Program-made: the position numbers and the translations under genes
Source of the DNA: JAWWBN01 sp033720955
GTDB lineage: Bacteria; Acidobacteriota; Thermoanaerobaculia; Multivoradales; JAHEKO01
Assembly: GCA_033720955.1 (NCBI GenBank)
Contig: JAWWBN010000170.1
Span: 1-8,359, forward strand
Reading direction: 5' to 3'
DNA: 8,359 nucleotides
The notes under the pieces: model-generated
The model's database searches: none
What the model was told of the DNA's origin: nothing
The model's input: only the letters and a program-made list of their open reading frames with translations
Part shown: positions 1 through 5,574 of the stretch, piece by piece
How positions within the stretch are numbered: position 1 is the first letter of the stretch
Layout: the number at the start of each line of letters is the position of its first letter

Positions 1-606
1 CACTTCCGGCCGCAGTTTCTCGCCCGTCTGCGCAAGCTGGCCGACGAGGCCGAGTTCCTGCTGGTCTACGACGAGGTGCAGACCGGCTTCGGCACCACCG
101 GGAGCTGGTGGGCGTTCGAGGCCCTCGGCGTGGCTCCCGACATCTTCGCCTTCGGCAAGAAGACCCAGGTGTGCGGCATCTGCGCGACGGAGCGGGTGGA
201 CGAGGTGGAGTCGGTGTTCCGGGTCTCCAGCCGCATCAACTCGACCTGGGGCGGCAGTCTGGTGGACATGGTCCGCTGCCGCAGATACGTAGAGATCATC
301 GAGCGGGAGGAGCTGCTGACCAACGCCAGACGGGTGGGCGACCACCTGAAGCGCGGACTGCGGGCGCTCGAGGCCGAGATGCCCGACCGCGTCTCCAACA
401 GCCGCGGGCGCGGAATGTTCCTGGCCTTCGACCTGCCCGACAAGCCGACCCGCGACCGGGTGCTGCAGCGGATGATCGACGACGGCGTCCTGGGCCTGCC
501 GTCGGGTCACCGGGCGATCCGCTTCCGCCCGCCGCTCAGCCTGACCGCGGCCGAGGCCGACGAGGGCCTCGCGCGACTGCGCCGGGCCCTGGCCGCCACG
601 GTCTGA
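1..606 (+). CDS. lat: L-lysine 6-aminotransferase (lysine epsilon-aminotransferase), 3' part only
   Basis: This is a PLP-dependent class III aminotransferase. It would move the epsilon-amino group of L-lysine to 2-oxoglutarate, giving 2-aminoadipate 6-semialdehyde (which cyclises to piperideine-6-carboxylate) and glutamate in the cytoplasm. The gene runs in from the left edge. The 201 visible residues are a little under half of a usual ~450-residue protein, so the start is not seen. Fragment residues 24-29 read DEVQTG, the class III motif whose Asp contacts the PLP ring nitrogen. Residues 51-59 read FGKKTQVCG, the segment holding the Schiff-base lysine; the KKTQVCG form is characteristic of Lat rather than of ornithine or GABA aminotransferases. 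The end (RFRPPLSLT) is typical of the family. The next gene, 45 nt downstream on the same strand, encodes the enzyme that would oxidise the product, which strongly supports the assignment. The alternative, another class III aminotransferase, is unlikely. Confidence 0.93.
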   Translation, partial: HFRPQFLARLRKLADEAEFLLVYDEVQTGFGTTGSWWAFEALGVAPDIFAFGKKTQVCGICATERVDEVESVFRVSSRINSTWGGSLVDMVRCRRYVEIIEREELLTNARRVGDHLKRGLRALEAEMPDRVSNSRGRGMFLAFDLPDKPTRDRVLQRMIDDGVLGLPSGHRAIRFRPPLSLTAAEADEGLARLRRALAATV

Positions 607-637
607 CGACCGGCCGGCCACCCGACAAACATCGACC

Positions 638-642
638 GGGAG
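638..642 (+). promoter_or_regulatory. Ribosome binding site for the ALDH7 gene
   Basis: GGGAG lies 9 nt before the ATG at 652. It favours this start over the in-frame ATG at 661, for which the spacing would be 18 nt. Confidence 0.55.
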
Positions 643-651
643 ACGACTCCG

Positions 652-2187
652 ATGACCGTGATGAGCGACCGCGACACCGCCGAGACCCTCTCCGCCCTCG
701 GGATCGAGCCCACCAACCCCGGCGTCTTCGCCGGTGTCTGGCGCGAGGGCTCGGGGCCGCGTCTCGAATCGATCGACCCCACCACCGGCGAGCTGATCGC
801 CGCCGTCACCACCGCGGGCGCCGACGACTACGAGGAGGTCGCCGCCATCAGCGTCGAGGCTTTCCGCGAGTGGCGGACCTGGCCCGCTCCCCGCCGCGGC
901 GAGGTGGTGCGGCAGCTCGCCGTCGAGCTGCGGCGTCTCAAGGAGCCGCTGGGGAGGCTGGTCACCCTGGAGATGGGAAAGATCGCCAGCGAAGGGCTGG
1001 GCGAGGTGCAGGAGATGATCGACATGGCCGATCTGGCCGTCGGGCTGTCGCGACAGCTCTACGGCCTCTCCATTCACTCGGAGCGGCCCCAGCACCGGAT
1101 GTACGAGCAGTGGCACCCGCTCGGTCCGGTGGGGATCATCACCGCCTTCAACTTCCCCGTCGCGGTGTGGGCCTGGAACTCCACCGTGGCGGCCGTGTGC
1201 GGCGACTCGATGATCTGGAAGCCCTCCGCCAAGACGCCGCTGACCGCCTACGCGGTGACCCGGATCGCCGAGCGGGTGCTGGCCGCCAACGGCGCGCCCC
1301 CGGTCTTCAACCTGGCCATCGGCGACCGCCGCGCCGTGGGCCAGCCCCTGTCCGCCGACCCGCGGATCCCCCTGGTCTCGGCCACCGGATCCGTGGCCAT
1401 GGGGCGTGCCGTGGGCCGCACGGTGGCGGAGCGACTCGGACGCACCATCCTGGAACTGGGCGGCAACAACGGCATCGTGGTCATGGACGACGCCGATCCC
1501 GATCTGACCCTGCGCGCCGTGCTCTTCGCCGCCGTCGGCACCGCCGGGCAGCGGTGCACCAGCCTGCGCCGTCTCTTCCTGCAGAAGGGGATCGCCGCCG
1601 AGATGAAGCGGAGGCTGGTCCAGGCCTACGGCTCGATCACCATCGGCGACCCGCTCGACCCCGGCACCCTGATGGGGCCGCTGGTGGACGGCGGCGCCGT
1701 AAGCGACATGATGGCCGCCCTCGACACCATCCGCGAGCAGGGCGGGCGCGTGCTCGCCGGCGGTGGCCGCATCGACCGGCCCGGTTTCTTCGTCGAGCCC
1801 ACCCTGGTCGAGGCGACGGGCGACATGCCGATCACCTGCGAGGAGACCTTCGCCCCCATCCTCTACCTGTTCGAGTTCGACGACCTGGAGGAGGCGATCG
1901 CCCTCCACAACGGCGTCCCGCAGGGCCTCTCGTCGGCGATCTTCACCCTCAACATGCGCAGCGCCGAGCGCTTCCTGGCGGCCACCGGCAGCGACTGCGG
2001 CATCGCCAACGTGAACATCGGCACCTCGGGGGCGGAGATCGGCGGCGCGTTCGGCGGCGAGAAGGAGACCGGAGGCGGCCGCGAGGCCGGCTCCGACTCG
2101 TGGAAGGCCTACATGCGGCGGCAGACCTGCACGATCAACTGGGGCGAGGAGCTGCCGCTGGCCCAGGGCGTCGAGTTCGACGTCTAG
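652..2187 (+). CDS. amaB: L-2-aminoadipate 6-semialdehyde / piperideine-6-carboxylate dehydrogenase (ALDH7 family)
   Basis: This is an NAD(P)+-dependent aldehyde dehydrogenase that would oxidise 2-aminoadipate semialdehyde, the product of the upstream aminotransferase, to L-2-aminoadipate. It has 511 residues, normal for ALDH7. Visible landmarks are the oxyanion Asn in FNFP (N167), the NAD-binding WKPSAKTP (189-196), the Rossmann segment GSVAMG (246-251), the general base E268 in LELGGNNG, the nucleophile C302 in GQRCTS, and EETFAPI (397-403) with ribose-binding E398. The C-terminal block with GTSGAEIGGAFGGEK (457-471) followed by KETGGGREAGSDSWK is the hallmark of ALDH7A1/AmaB/Pcd enzymes and separates them from generic ALDHs. 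The start at ATG 652 is set by a GGGAG site 9 nt upstream. The gene lies 45 nt after lat and is probably co-transcribed with it. Its TAG stop overlaps, within CTAG, the stop of the convergent lipid-kinase gene. The names amaB, pcd and ALDH7A1 all describe this activity. Confidence 0.92.
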   Translation: MTVMSDRDTAETLSALGIEPTNPGVFAGVWREGSGPRLESIDPTTGELIAAVTTAGADDYEEVAAISVEAFREWRTWPAPRRGEVVRQLAVELRRLKEPLGRLVTLEMGKIASEGLGEVQEMIDMADLAVGLSRQLYGLSIHSERPQHRMYEQWHPLGPVGIITAFNFPVAVWAWNSTVAAVCGDSMIWKPSAKTPLTAYAVTRIAERVLAANGAPPVFNLAIGDRRAVGQPLSADPRIPLVSATGSVAMGRAVGRTVAERLGRTILELGGNNGIVVMDDADPDLTLRAVLFAAVGTAGQRCTSLRRLFLQKGIAAEMKRRLVQAYGSITIGDPLDPGTLMGPLVDGGAVSDMMAALDTIREQGGRVLAGGGRIDRPGFFVEPTLVEATGDMPITCEETFAPILYLFEFDDLEEAIALHNGVPQGLSSAIFTLNMRSAERFLAATGSDCGIANVNIGTSGAEIGGAFGGEKETGGGREAGSDSWKAYMRRQTCTINWGEELPLAQGVEFDV

Positions 2188-3119
2188 GCCCCCGGCGCAC
2201 CGGCGGCCGCGGGGGCTCCGGAGGGGGCGACGAGGCGCAGAGCCCCCGGCTCGACCCCCACCTCGATCGCACCGACCCGGTCCAGGAGCTCGCCGTCGCT
2301 CCCCAGGAGCGCCGGCGGCTCCACCTCGACCCGCGCCCGGCGGGTGCGAAAGACCGTGACCGCGGGGTGCCCCAGGTGGCTGCCGGAGAAGACCCGGGGG
2401 AAGACCCGTAGCAGCTCCAGCCGCCCGACCTCGCGGACCACCACGAGGTCGAGCCGCCCGTCGGCCAGCCGCGCCTCGGGGGCGATCCGCATGCCGCCGC
2501 CGAAGCGCGGGGCGTTGCAGGCGGTCGCGAACATGACGCGGCCGCGCCACTCTCCGCCGTCGTGGGTGAGCCGGATCTCCGGCGCGCGAAAGCCGACGAG
2601 GGTGCGCAGCACCGCCAGCACGTAGGTCAGACCGGTCGGGAGCCAGCGAGGCTGTCGGTTGGCGACCTCGGCGGCGGCGCTGTCGAAGCCGACTCCGGCG
2701 TAGGCGGCGAAACGGGCGCTGCCGCCGCCCCACCGCACCCAGCCGAGGTCGAGGGGCCGCGCCTCCCCCTCGAGGGCCAGGCCGAGGGCGTCCGCCGGGC
2801 GACGCGGGATGCCGGCCGAGAGCGCGAAGTCGTCGCCCCGACCGGTGGGCAGGATGGCCAGCTCCACCCCGCTCCCGGCCACCGCCTGCACCGCCAGGTG
2901 CACCGTGCCGTCGCCCCCCGCCACCACCAGCCGCGCCACGCCCTCCTCCACCGCGCGGCGGGCGCGGGCGGTGAGGTCGGCGCCGCTGGTCGAGCGCTCC
3001 ACCCCGGCCCCGTCGCGCGCCGACGCCCGCTCGATGGCGTCCCGCAGCCGACGGCGCCGGCGCCGCCCGCCCGAGGAGGGGTTGATGAGGAAGCGGAGAC
3101 CCGCCCGTTCGTCTGCCAC
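2184..3119 (-). CDS. Diacylglycerol kinase-family lipid kinase (DagK/YegS-like)
   Basis: The 311 residues are a normal length for the bacterial DAGK_cat family, which phosphorylates diacylglycerol or related lipids with ATP at the cytoplasmic face of the membrane. Visible motifs are the N-terminal INPSSGG (12-18), the nucleotide-binding GGDGT (68-72), PTGRGDDFA (91-99), the second-domain segment GGGMRIAPEARLADGRLDL (207-225) and SDGE (274-277), which holds the usual acidic catalytic residue region. In place of the common GTxNDFA the protein has GRGDDFA. Six consecutive arginines (19-24) follow the first motif, and the C-terminus is a low-complexity Ala/Pro/Gly tail. The start is GTG at 3119; no good Shine-Dalgarno sequence is visible, so it is less certain than the rest. 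The gene lies 42 nt after mqnC on the same strand and may be co-transcribed with it. The exact lipid substrate cannot be told from sequence; sphingosine or another lipid is possible. Confidence 0.87.
   Translation of the reverse strand: MADERAGLRFLINPSSGGRRRRRRLRDAIERASARDGAGVERSTSGADLTARARRAVEEGVARLVVAGGDGTVHLAVQAVAGSGVELAILPTGRGDDFALSAGIPRRPADALGLALEGEARPLDLGWVRWGGGSARFAAYAGVGFDSAAAEVANRQPRWLPTGLTYVLAVLRTLVGFRAPEIRLTHDGGEWRGRVMFATACNAPRFGGGMRIAPEARLADGRLDLVVVREVGRLELLRVFPRVFSGSHLGHPAVTVFRTRRARVEVEPPALLGSDGELLDRVGAIEVGVEPGALRLVAPSGAPAAAGAPGA
2188..2216. terminator. Possible GC hairpin at the lat-amaB / lipid kinase convergence
   Basis: GCCCCCG (2188-2194) can pair with CGGGGGC (2210-2216) around a 15-nt loop, immediately after the dehydrogenase stop codon. 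It lies inside the last codons of the convergent kinase gene and has no T-tract on either strand. It could slow or end transcription from the + strand operon. In DNA this GC-rich a stem of this size may also be chance. Confidence 0.25.
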
Positions 3120-3143
3120 GTTGCCGGGCGGGAGTCTACCGGC

Positions 3144-3161
3144 GGGCGCGCCGCGGCGCCC
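3144..3161 (-). terminator. GC hairpin directly after the mqnC stop codon
   Basis: A perfect 6-bp stem (GGGCGC / GCGCCC) with a 6-nt loop begins at the base after the mqnC stop, in the 42-nt gap before the lipid kinase gene. There is no T-tract, so it is not a classical intrinsic terminator. It might attenuate read-through, protect the upstream mRNA end, or be chance in GC-only sequence. Confidence 0.25.
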
Positions 3162-4343
3162 TCAGCCGACGACGGGCAGCGGCGAGGCGAGGTCGCGGTT
3201 CTCCCGGGTGAGGGCGCCCCGGTAGCGCTCGGCCAGCGCCGCGGTGTCCTCGCGGGTGACGAAGCGCTCGTAGAGATTGGTGCGCTGGCGCGGCTCGAAG
3301 CCGGCCGAGGCGATCAGGTGCTCCATCTCGTCCTGGCTCATCCGGTAGGCGGTGCCGGCCGCCGAGACCACGTTCTCCTCGATCATGATGGAGCCCATGT
3401 CGTCGGCCCCGAACTGCAGCCCGAGCTGGCCGATCTTCTTGCCCTGGGTCACCCAGCTCGTCTGGAAGTGGGTGACGTTGTCCAGAAAGAGCCGCGAGAC
3501 CGCCAGAGTGGTGAGGTACTCGTGGGCGAAGGTCTCCGGCACCTCCTCCATCTCGGTGTGATCGTGCTGGAAGGTCCAGGAGATGAAGGCGGTGAAGCCC
3601 CCCGTCTCGTCCTGCAGATCGCGCACCCGCTGGAAGTGCTCCACCCGCTCCGCGAGCCCCTCGCCCATTCCGTACATCATGGTCGCCGAGGTCCGCAGGC
3701 CGTTGGCGTGGGCCTGCCGCATGATGTCGATCCACTCCTCCGCGGAGCACTTCGGGTAGGCCAGGACCTCCTTGCGGATCTCGTCGGAGAGCAGCTCCGC
3801 GCCGCCGCCGGGGATCGACTGGAGCCCCGCCGCCTTGAGCCGCCGGATCACCTCGTGGAAGGAGAGCCTCTCCTTCCGGGCGATGAACTTGACCTCGGGC
3901 GGCGAGAAGGCGTGCAGGTGGACCTCCGGATACCGCTCCTTGAGCCAGGAGAGGAGCTCCTCGTAGTAGCCGATCGGCAGGTCGGGGTGGACGCCCCCCT
4001 GCATGAGGACGCCGGTGCCGTTCAGAGCCAGGGTCTCCTCGATCTTCCGGCCGATCTCCTCGTTGGACAGCAGATACCCCTCCGGGTCGCCCGGCTCGCG
4101 GTAGAAGGCGCAGAAGCGGCACTTGTAGACGCAGACGTTGGTGTAGTTGACGTTGCGGTCGATGTTGTAGGAGGCCACGGTCGGGTCGTTGTGCCGGTTG
4201 CGCACCTCCTGGGCGGCCAGGCCGAGGTCGATCAGGTCGCCCTTCTCGAGCAGGGTCCACGCGTCGCCGGCGGAGATCCGGATGCCGGCGACGGCGTCGT
4301 CGAGGATGCGGGCGACGGGACGGTTCGAGGGGGTCAGGTCCAT
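3162..4343 (-). CDS. mqnC: Cyclic dehypoxanthinyl futalosine synthase (radical SAM, menaquinone futalosine pathway)
   Basis: MqnC is a cytoplasmic radical SAM enzyme that cyclises dehypoxanthine futalosine, forming the second ring of the future naphthoquinone. The cluster motif CVYKCRFC gives C71, C75 and C78 (CxxxCxxC) for the 4Fe-4S centre and continues as CAFYR, the form typical of MqnC rather than of its paralogue MqnE. Further family blocks are YNIDRNVNYTNVC (59-71), MQGGVHPD (114-121), HLHAFSPPE (142-150), SIPGGGAELL (176-185), TSATMMYGM (218-226) and LQDETGGFTAFISWTFQ (243-259). From ATG 4343 the protein has 393 residues, close to family size. The frame stays open upstream to a TTG at 4421, but the 26 extra residues look unlike the family. 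No Shine-Dalgarno precedes the ATG (the mRNA-strand sequence is CCTCCTC). A -10-like TAAACT ends 8 nt upstream, so a leaderless mRNA is likely. mqnA lies on the same strand about 2.5 kb away in this window. A lipid kinase gene follows 42 nt downstream. Confidence 0.93.
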   Translation of the reverse strand: MDLTPSNRPVARILDDAVAGIRISAGDAWTLLEKGDLIDLGLAAQEVRNRHNDPTVASYNIDRNVNYTNVCVYKCRFCAFYREPGDPEGYLLSNEEIGRKIEETLALNGTGVLMQGGVHPDLPIGYYEELLSWLKERYPEVHLHAFSPPEVKFIARKERLSFHEVIRRLKAAGLQSIPGGGAELLSDEIRKEVLAYPKCSAEEWIDIMRQAHANGLRTSATMMYGMGEGLAERVEHFQRVRDLQDETGGFTAFISWTFQHDHTEMEEVPETFAHEYLTTLAVSRLFLDNVTHFQTSWVTQGKKIGQLGLQFGADDMGSIMIEENVVSAAGTAYRMSQDEMEHLIASAGFEPRQRTNLYERFVTREDTAALAERYRGALTRENRDLASPLPVVG

Positions 4344-4351
4344 GAGGAGGC

Positions 4352-4357
4352 AGTTTA
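4352..4357 (-). promoter_or_regulatory. Putative -10 element for mqnC
   Basis: On the - strand TAAACT ends 8 nt before the mqnC ATG, within GCTAAACTGC. Transcription would begin at or next to the start codon, giving a leaderless message. No convincing -35 hexamer is visible 16-18 nt upstream. The matching element of the divergent gene supports it. Confidence 0.4.
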
Positions 4358-4389
4358 GCCCAGCGCGGGCCGCGGCTCGGAGAGAAGAT

Positions 4390-4409
4390 CCGGCGGCCAC
4401 GTCCGCCGG
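4390..4409. promoter_or_regulatory. Inverted repeat in the divergent promoter region
   Basis: CCGGCGG (4390-4396) and CCGCCGG (4403-4409) form a perfect 7-bp inverted repeat with a 6-bp spacer. It lies upstream of the putative mqnC -10 element, at about -47 to -66 relative to the mqnC start. It could be an operator or simply GC-rich background. Confidence 0.25.
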
Positions 4410-4426
4410 CACTCCCGACAACAGCC

Positions 4427-4440
4427 GATCGAGACCGATC
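4427..4440. promoter_or_regulatory. Small palindrome / 10-bp direct repeat between divergent promoters
   Basis: GATCG (4427-4431) and CGATC (4436-4440) form an inverted repeat with a 4-bp spacer. In the same place the hexamer CCGATC is repeated exactly 10 bp apart (4425 and 4435), about one helical turn. The position, roughly 45-60 bp upstream of the putative + strand start site, would suit an activator site. There is no direct evidence of binding. Confidence 0.25.
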
Positions 4441-4466
4441 CTTCCCGCCGAGGGGGGCGGCCGCCG

Positions 4467-5405
4467 TTGCTACACTGCGGGGGCTTGAGACCCTGGCTGC
4501 TGCCCCTCCTCCGCTGCGTCCGATGCGACGCGGACGACGTCCGGACCGAGGGCGGCGGCTGCGCCTGCGGCGCCTGCGGCGCCCGCTACCCCGCCCGCGA
4601 CGGCGTCTACGACTTCCTGGGCGACCCCCACCCGGCGGTGGAGCGCGAGATCGCCGCAGTGGCCTCGCTGGACAGCCACGACCCCGAGGTGGGGCTGCGG
4701 ATCGCCACCCTGGTGCGCGAGCTCGACCGCGAGGAGGTGGCCCCCGGGGACCCCCGGCTCGACGAGTTCCCGAGCTTCCGGGAGTCGTTCGCCACCCGTC
4801 GGCACACCCGCCAGATGCTCGCCCGGCGCCCCCCGGAGCCGGGCTGCGTCGCTGTGGAGCTGGGCGCCGACCACTGTCTGGCCACCGGCCCCCTGCTGGA
4901 CGCCGGCTGCCGGGTCGTCGCCGTGGACATCACCGACCACCTGGCTCTCGCGCCCCGGGCCGGCCACGAGCGGCTCGCCCGGTTGCGGGCCGACATGAAC
5001 CGCCTGCCGCTGGCCGGCGGCGTCGCCGACCTGGTCTGGGCCACCGCCTGCGTCCACCACTCGTGGGATCTGGAGCAAACCTTCCGCGAGGCCCGCCGGG
5101 TGCTGCGGCCGCGGGGACGGTTCGTGCTCCTCGGCGAGCCGATGCCCGCCTGGCCGCGCTACCTGGCCTTCGGCGCCGGCAGGCGGTTCGGCCGGGAGCA
5201 GCGCGAGCTGGGCATCAACGAGACCCTCCACCCCCGCGAGGCCTGGATGAGCGCGGCCCGTCGCGCCGGCTTCGAGCCCCGTCTCGTCTTCCCCGACTCC
5301 ACCGCCCGACGGCTTCCGGCCCCCCTGCGGGGGAGCGGTCCGCTGGCGCGCCGGCTGCGCGCGCTGCTTCAGGTCTCGATCCACATGGTGGCGGAGCTCT
5401 CGTAG
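4467..5405 (+). CDS. Zinc-ribbon (Trm112-like) SAM-dependent methyltransferase, substrate unknown
   Basis: The protein has up to 312 residues in two parts. Residues 7-55 form a Trm112/UPF0434-like zinc-ribbon with C17, C20, C34 and C37 (CVRC and CGAC), followed by ARYPARDGVYDFL, typical of this fold. Residues ~126-225 form a class I (methyltransferase type 11) domain: SAM-binding VAVELGADHCLATG (128-141), acidic ribose-contact D154 in VVAVDITD, the motif with DLVWATACVHHSW (188-200), and EARRVLRPRGRFVLLGEP (208-225). The link between them (about 56-125) matches nothing I recognise. The acceptor substrate cannot be inferred; such proteins are often near glycan or natural-product genes, but none is here. 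The start is uncertain. TTG 4467 has a GAGGGGGG stretch upstream. TTG 4485 (LRPWLLPLL...) fits the usual start of the zinc-ribbon better and would follow a -10-like element as a leaderless mRNA. The gene diverges from mqnC. Confidence 0.8.
   Translation: MLHCGGLRPWLLPLLRCVRCDADDVRTEGGGCACGACGARYPARDGVYDFLGDPHPAVEREIAAVASLDSHDPEVGLRIATLVRELDREEVAPGDPRLDEFPSFRESFATRRHTRQMLARRPPEPGCVAVELGADHCLATGPLLDAGCRVVAVDITDHLALAPRAGHERLARLRADMNRLPLAGGVADLVWATACVHHSWDLEQTFREARRVLRPRGRFVLLGEPMPAWPRYLAFGAGRRFGREQRELGINETLHPREAWMSAARRAGFEPRLVFPDSTARRLPAPLRGSGPLARRLRALLQVSIHMVAELS
4471..4476 (+). promoter_or_regulatory. Putative extended -10 element for the methyltransferase gene
   Basis: TACACT, preceded by TG and one base (TGCTACACT, 4468-4476), resembles an extended -10. 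It ends 8 nt before the TTG at 4485, the same distance as the mqnC element from its ATG, and shares the wider pattern GCTAnACTGC with it. If used, translation would begin leaderless at 4485 rather than at 4467. No clear -35 box is seen. Confidence 0.4.
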
Positions 5406-5486
5406 CGGCGCCGCGATCGGCCCCCGCTCTCTGGCGTGTGGGGCGGACCCGACCGCCGCCCGCAGGGCGAGCCCCGACGACCGGGG

Positions 5487-5492
5487 TATAGT
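5487..5492 (+). promoter_or_regulatory. Putative -10 element upstream of the Kazal lipoprotein gene
   Basis: TATAGT matches the sigma70-type -10 consensus at five of six positions, in an otherwise almost AT-free stretch. It would give a leader of about 75 nt before the ATG at 5575. No recognisable -35 hexamer lies 16-18 bp upstream. The 169-nt gap (5406-5574) otherwise shows only weak GC inverted repeats just after the methyltransferase stop. Confidence 0.45.
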
Positions 5493-5563
5493 GGGGCCAA
5501 ATCCATGCATCACCGCTCCGGACCGACGGGGCGGGCAACCGGGCCGGCGCGGCGCCGTCCCTT

Positions 5564-5568
5564 GGAGG
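5564..5568 (+). promoter_or_regulatory. Strong ribosome binding site of the Kazal lipoprotein gene
   Basis: GGAGG lies 6 nt before ATG 5575 and is the best Shine-Dalgarno site in the window. It fixes the start at 5575 even though the frame stays open upstream to a GTG at 5491. Confidence 0.75.
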
Positions 5569-5574
5569 TGTCAG

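Noticed and set aside
108..2411. Very long + strand open frame spanning lat and amaB in another phase
   Set aside because: The translation is Arg/Pro/Gly-rich low complexity with no family motif and overlaps two clearly real genes in their correct frames. It is an artefact of high GC.
2562..4358. Long + strand open frame opposite the lipid kinase and mqnC
   Set aside because: It lies antisense to two well-supported genes and has repetitive His/Leu/Val/Asp composition without domains. It is a GC-driven shadow.
4344..4421. N-terminal extension of MqnC to a TTG at 4421
   Set aside because: The 26 added residues do not resemble MqnC N-termini, no ribosome site precedes the TTG, and ATG 4343 gives a normal length with a -10-like element just upstream.
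5405..5444. Possible terminator after the methyltransferase gene (GCGGCGCCGC palindrome at 5405-5414; GCCCC/GGGGC with a 15-nt loop at 5420-5444)
   Set aside because: Stems are short or loops large, there is no T-tract, and such matches are expected by chance at this GC content.
4470..5513. Long - strand open frame opposite the methyltransferase gene
   Set aside because: It is a low-complexity Gly/Ala/Pro/Gln product with no motif, while the + strand frame has zinc-ribbon cysteines and SAM motifs.
5491..5574. N-terminal extension of the Kazal protein to a GTG at 5491
   Set aside because: It would overlap the putative -10 element and bury the signal peptide behind 28 polar residues. ATG 5575 has a strong GGAGG and begins a proper signal sequence.
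5505..5574. Upstream ATG (MHHRSG...) in the leader of the Kazal gene as a regulatory uORF
   Set aside because: It lacks a ribosome site and runs on out of frame into the coding region with typical GC-shadow composition. There is no sign of a leader-peptide function.
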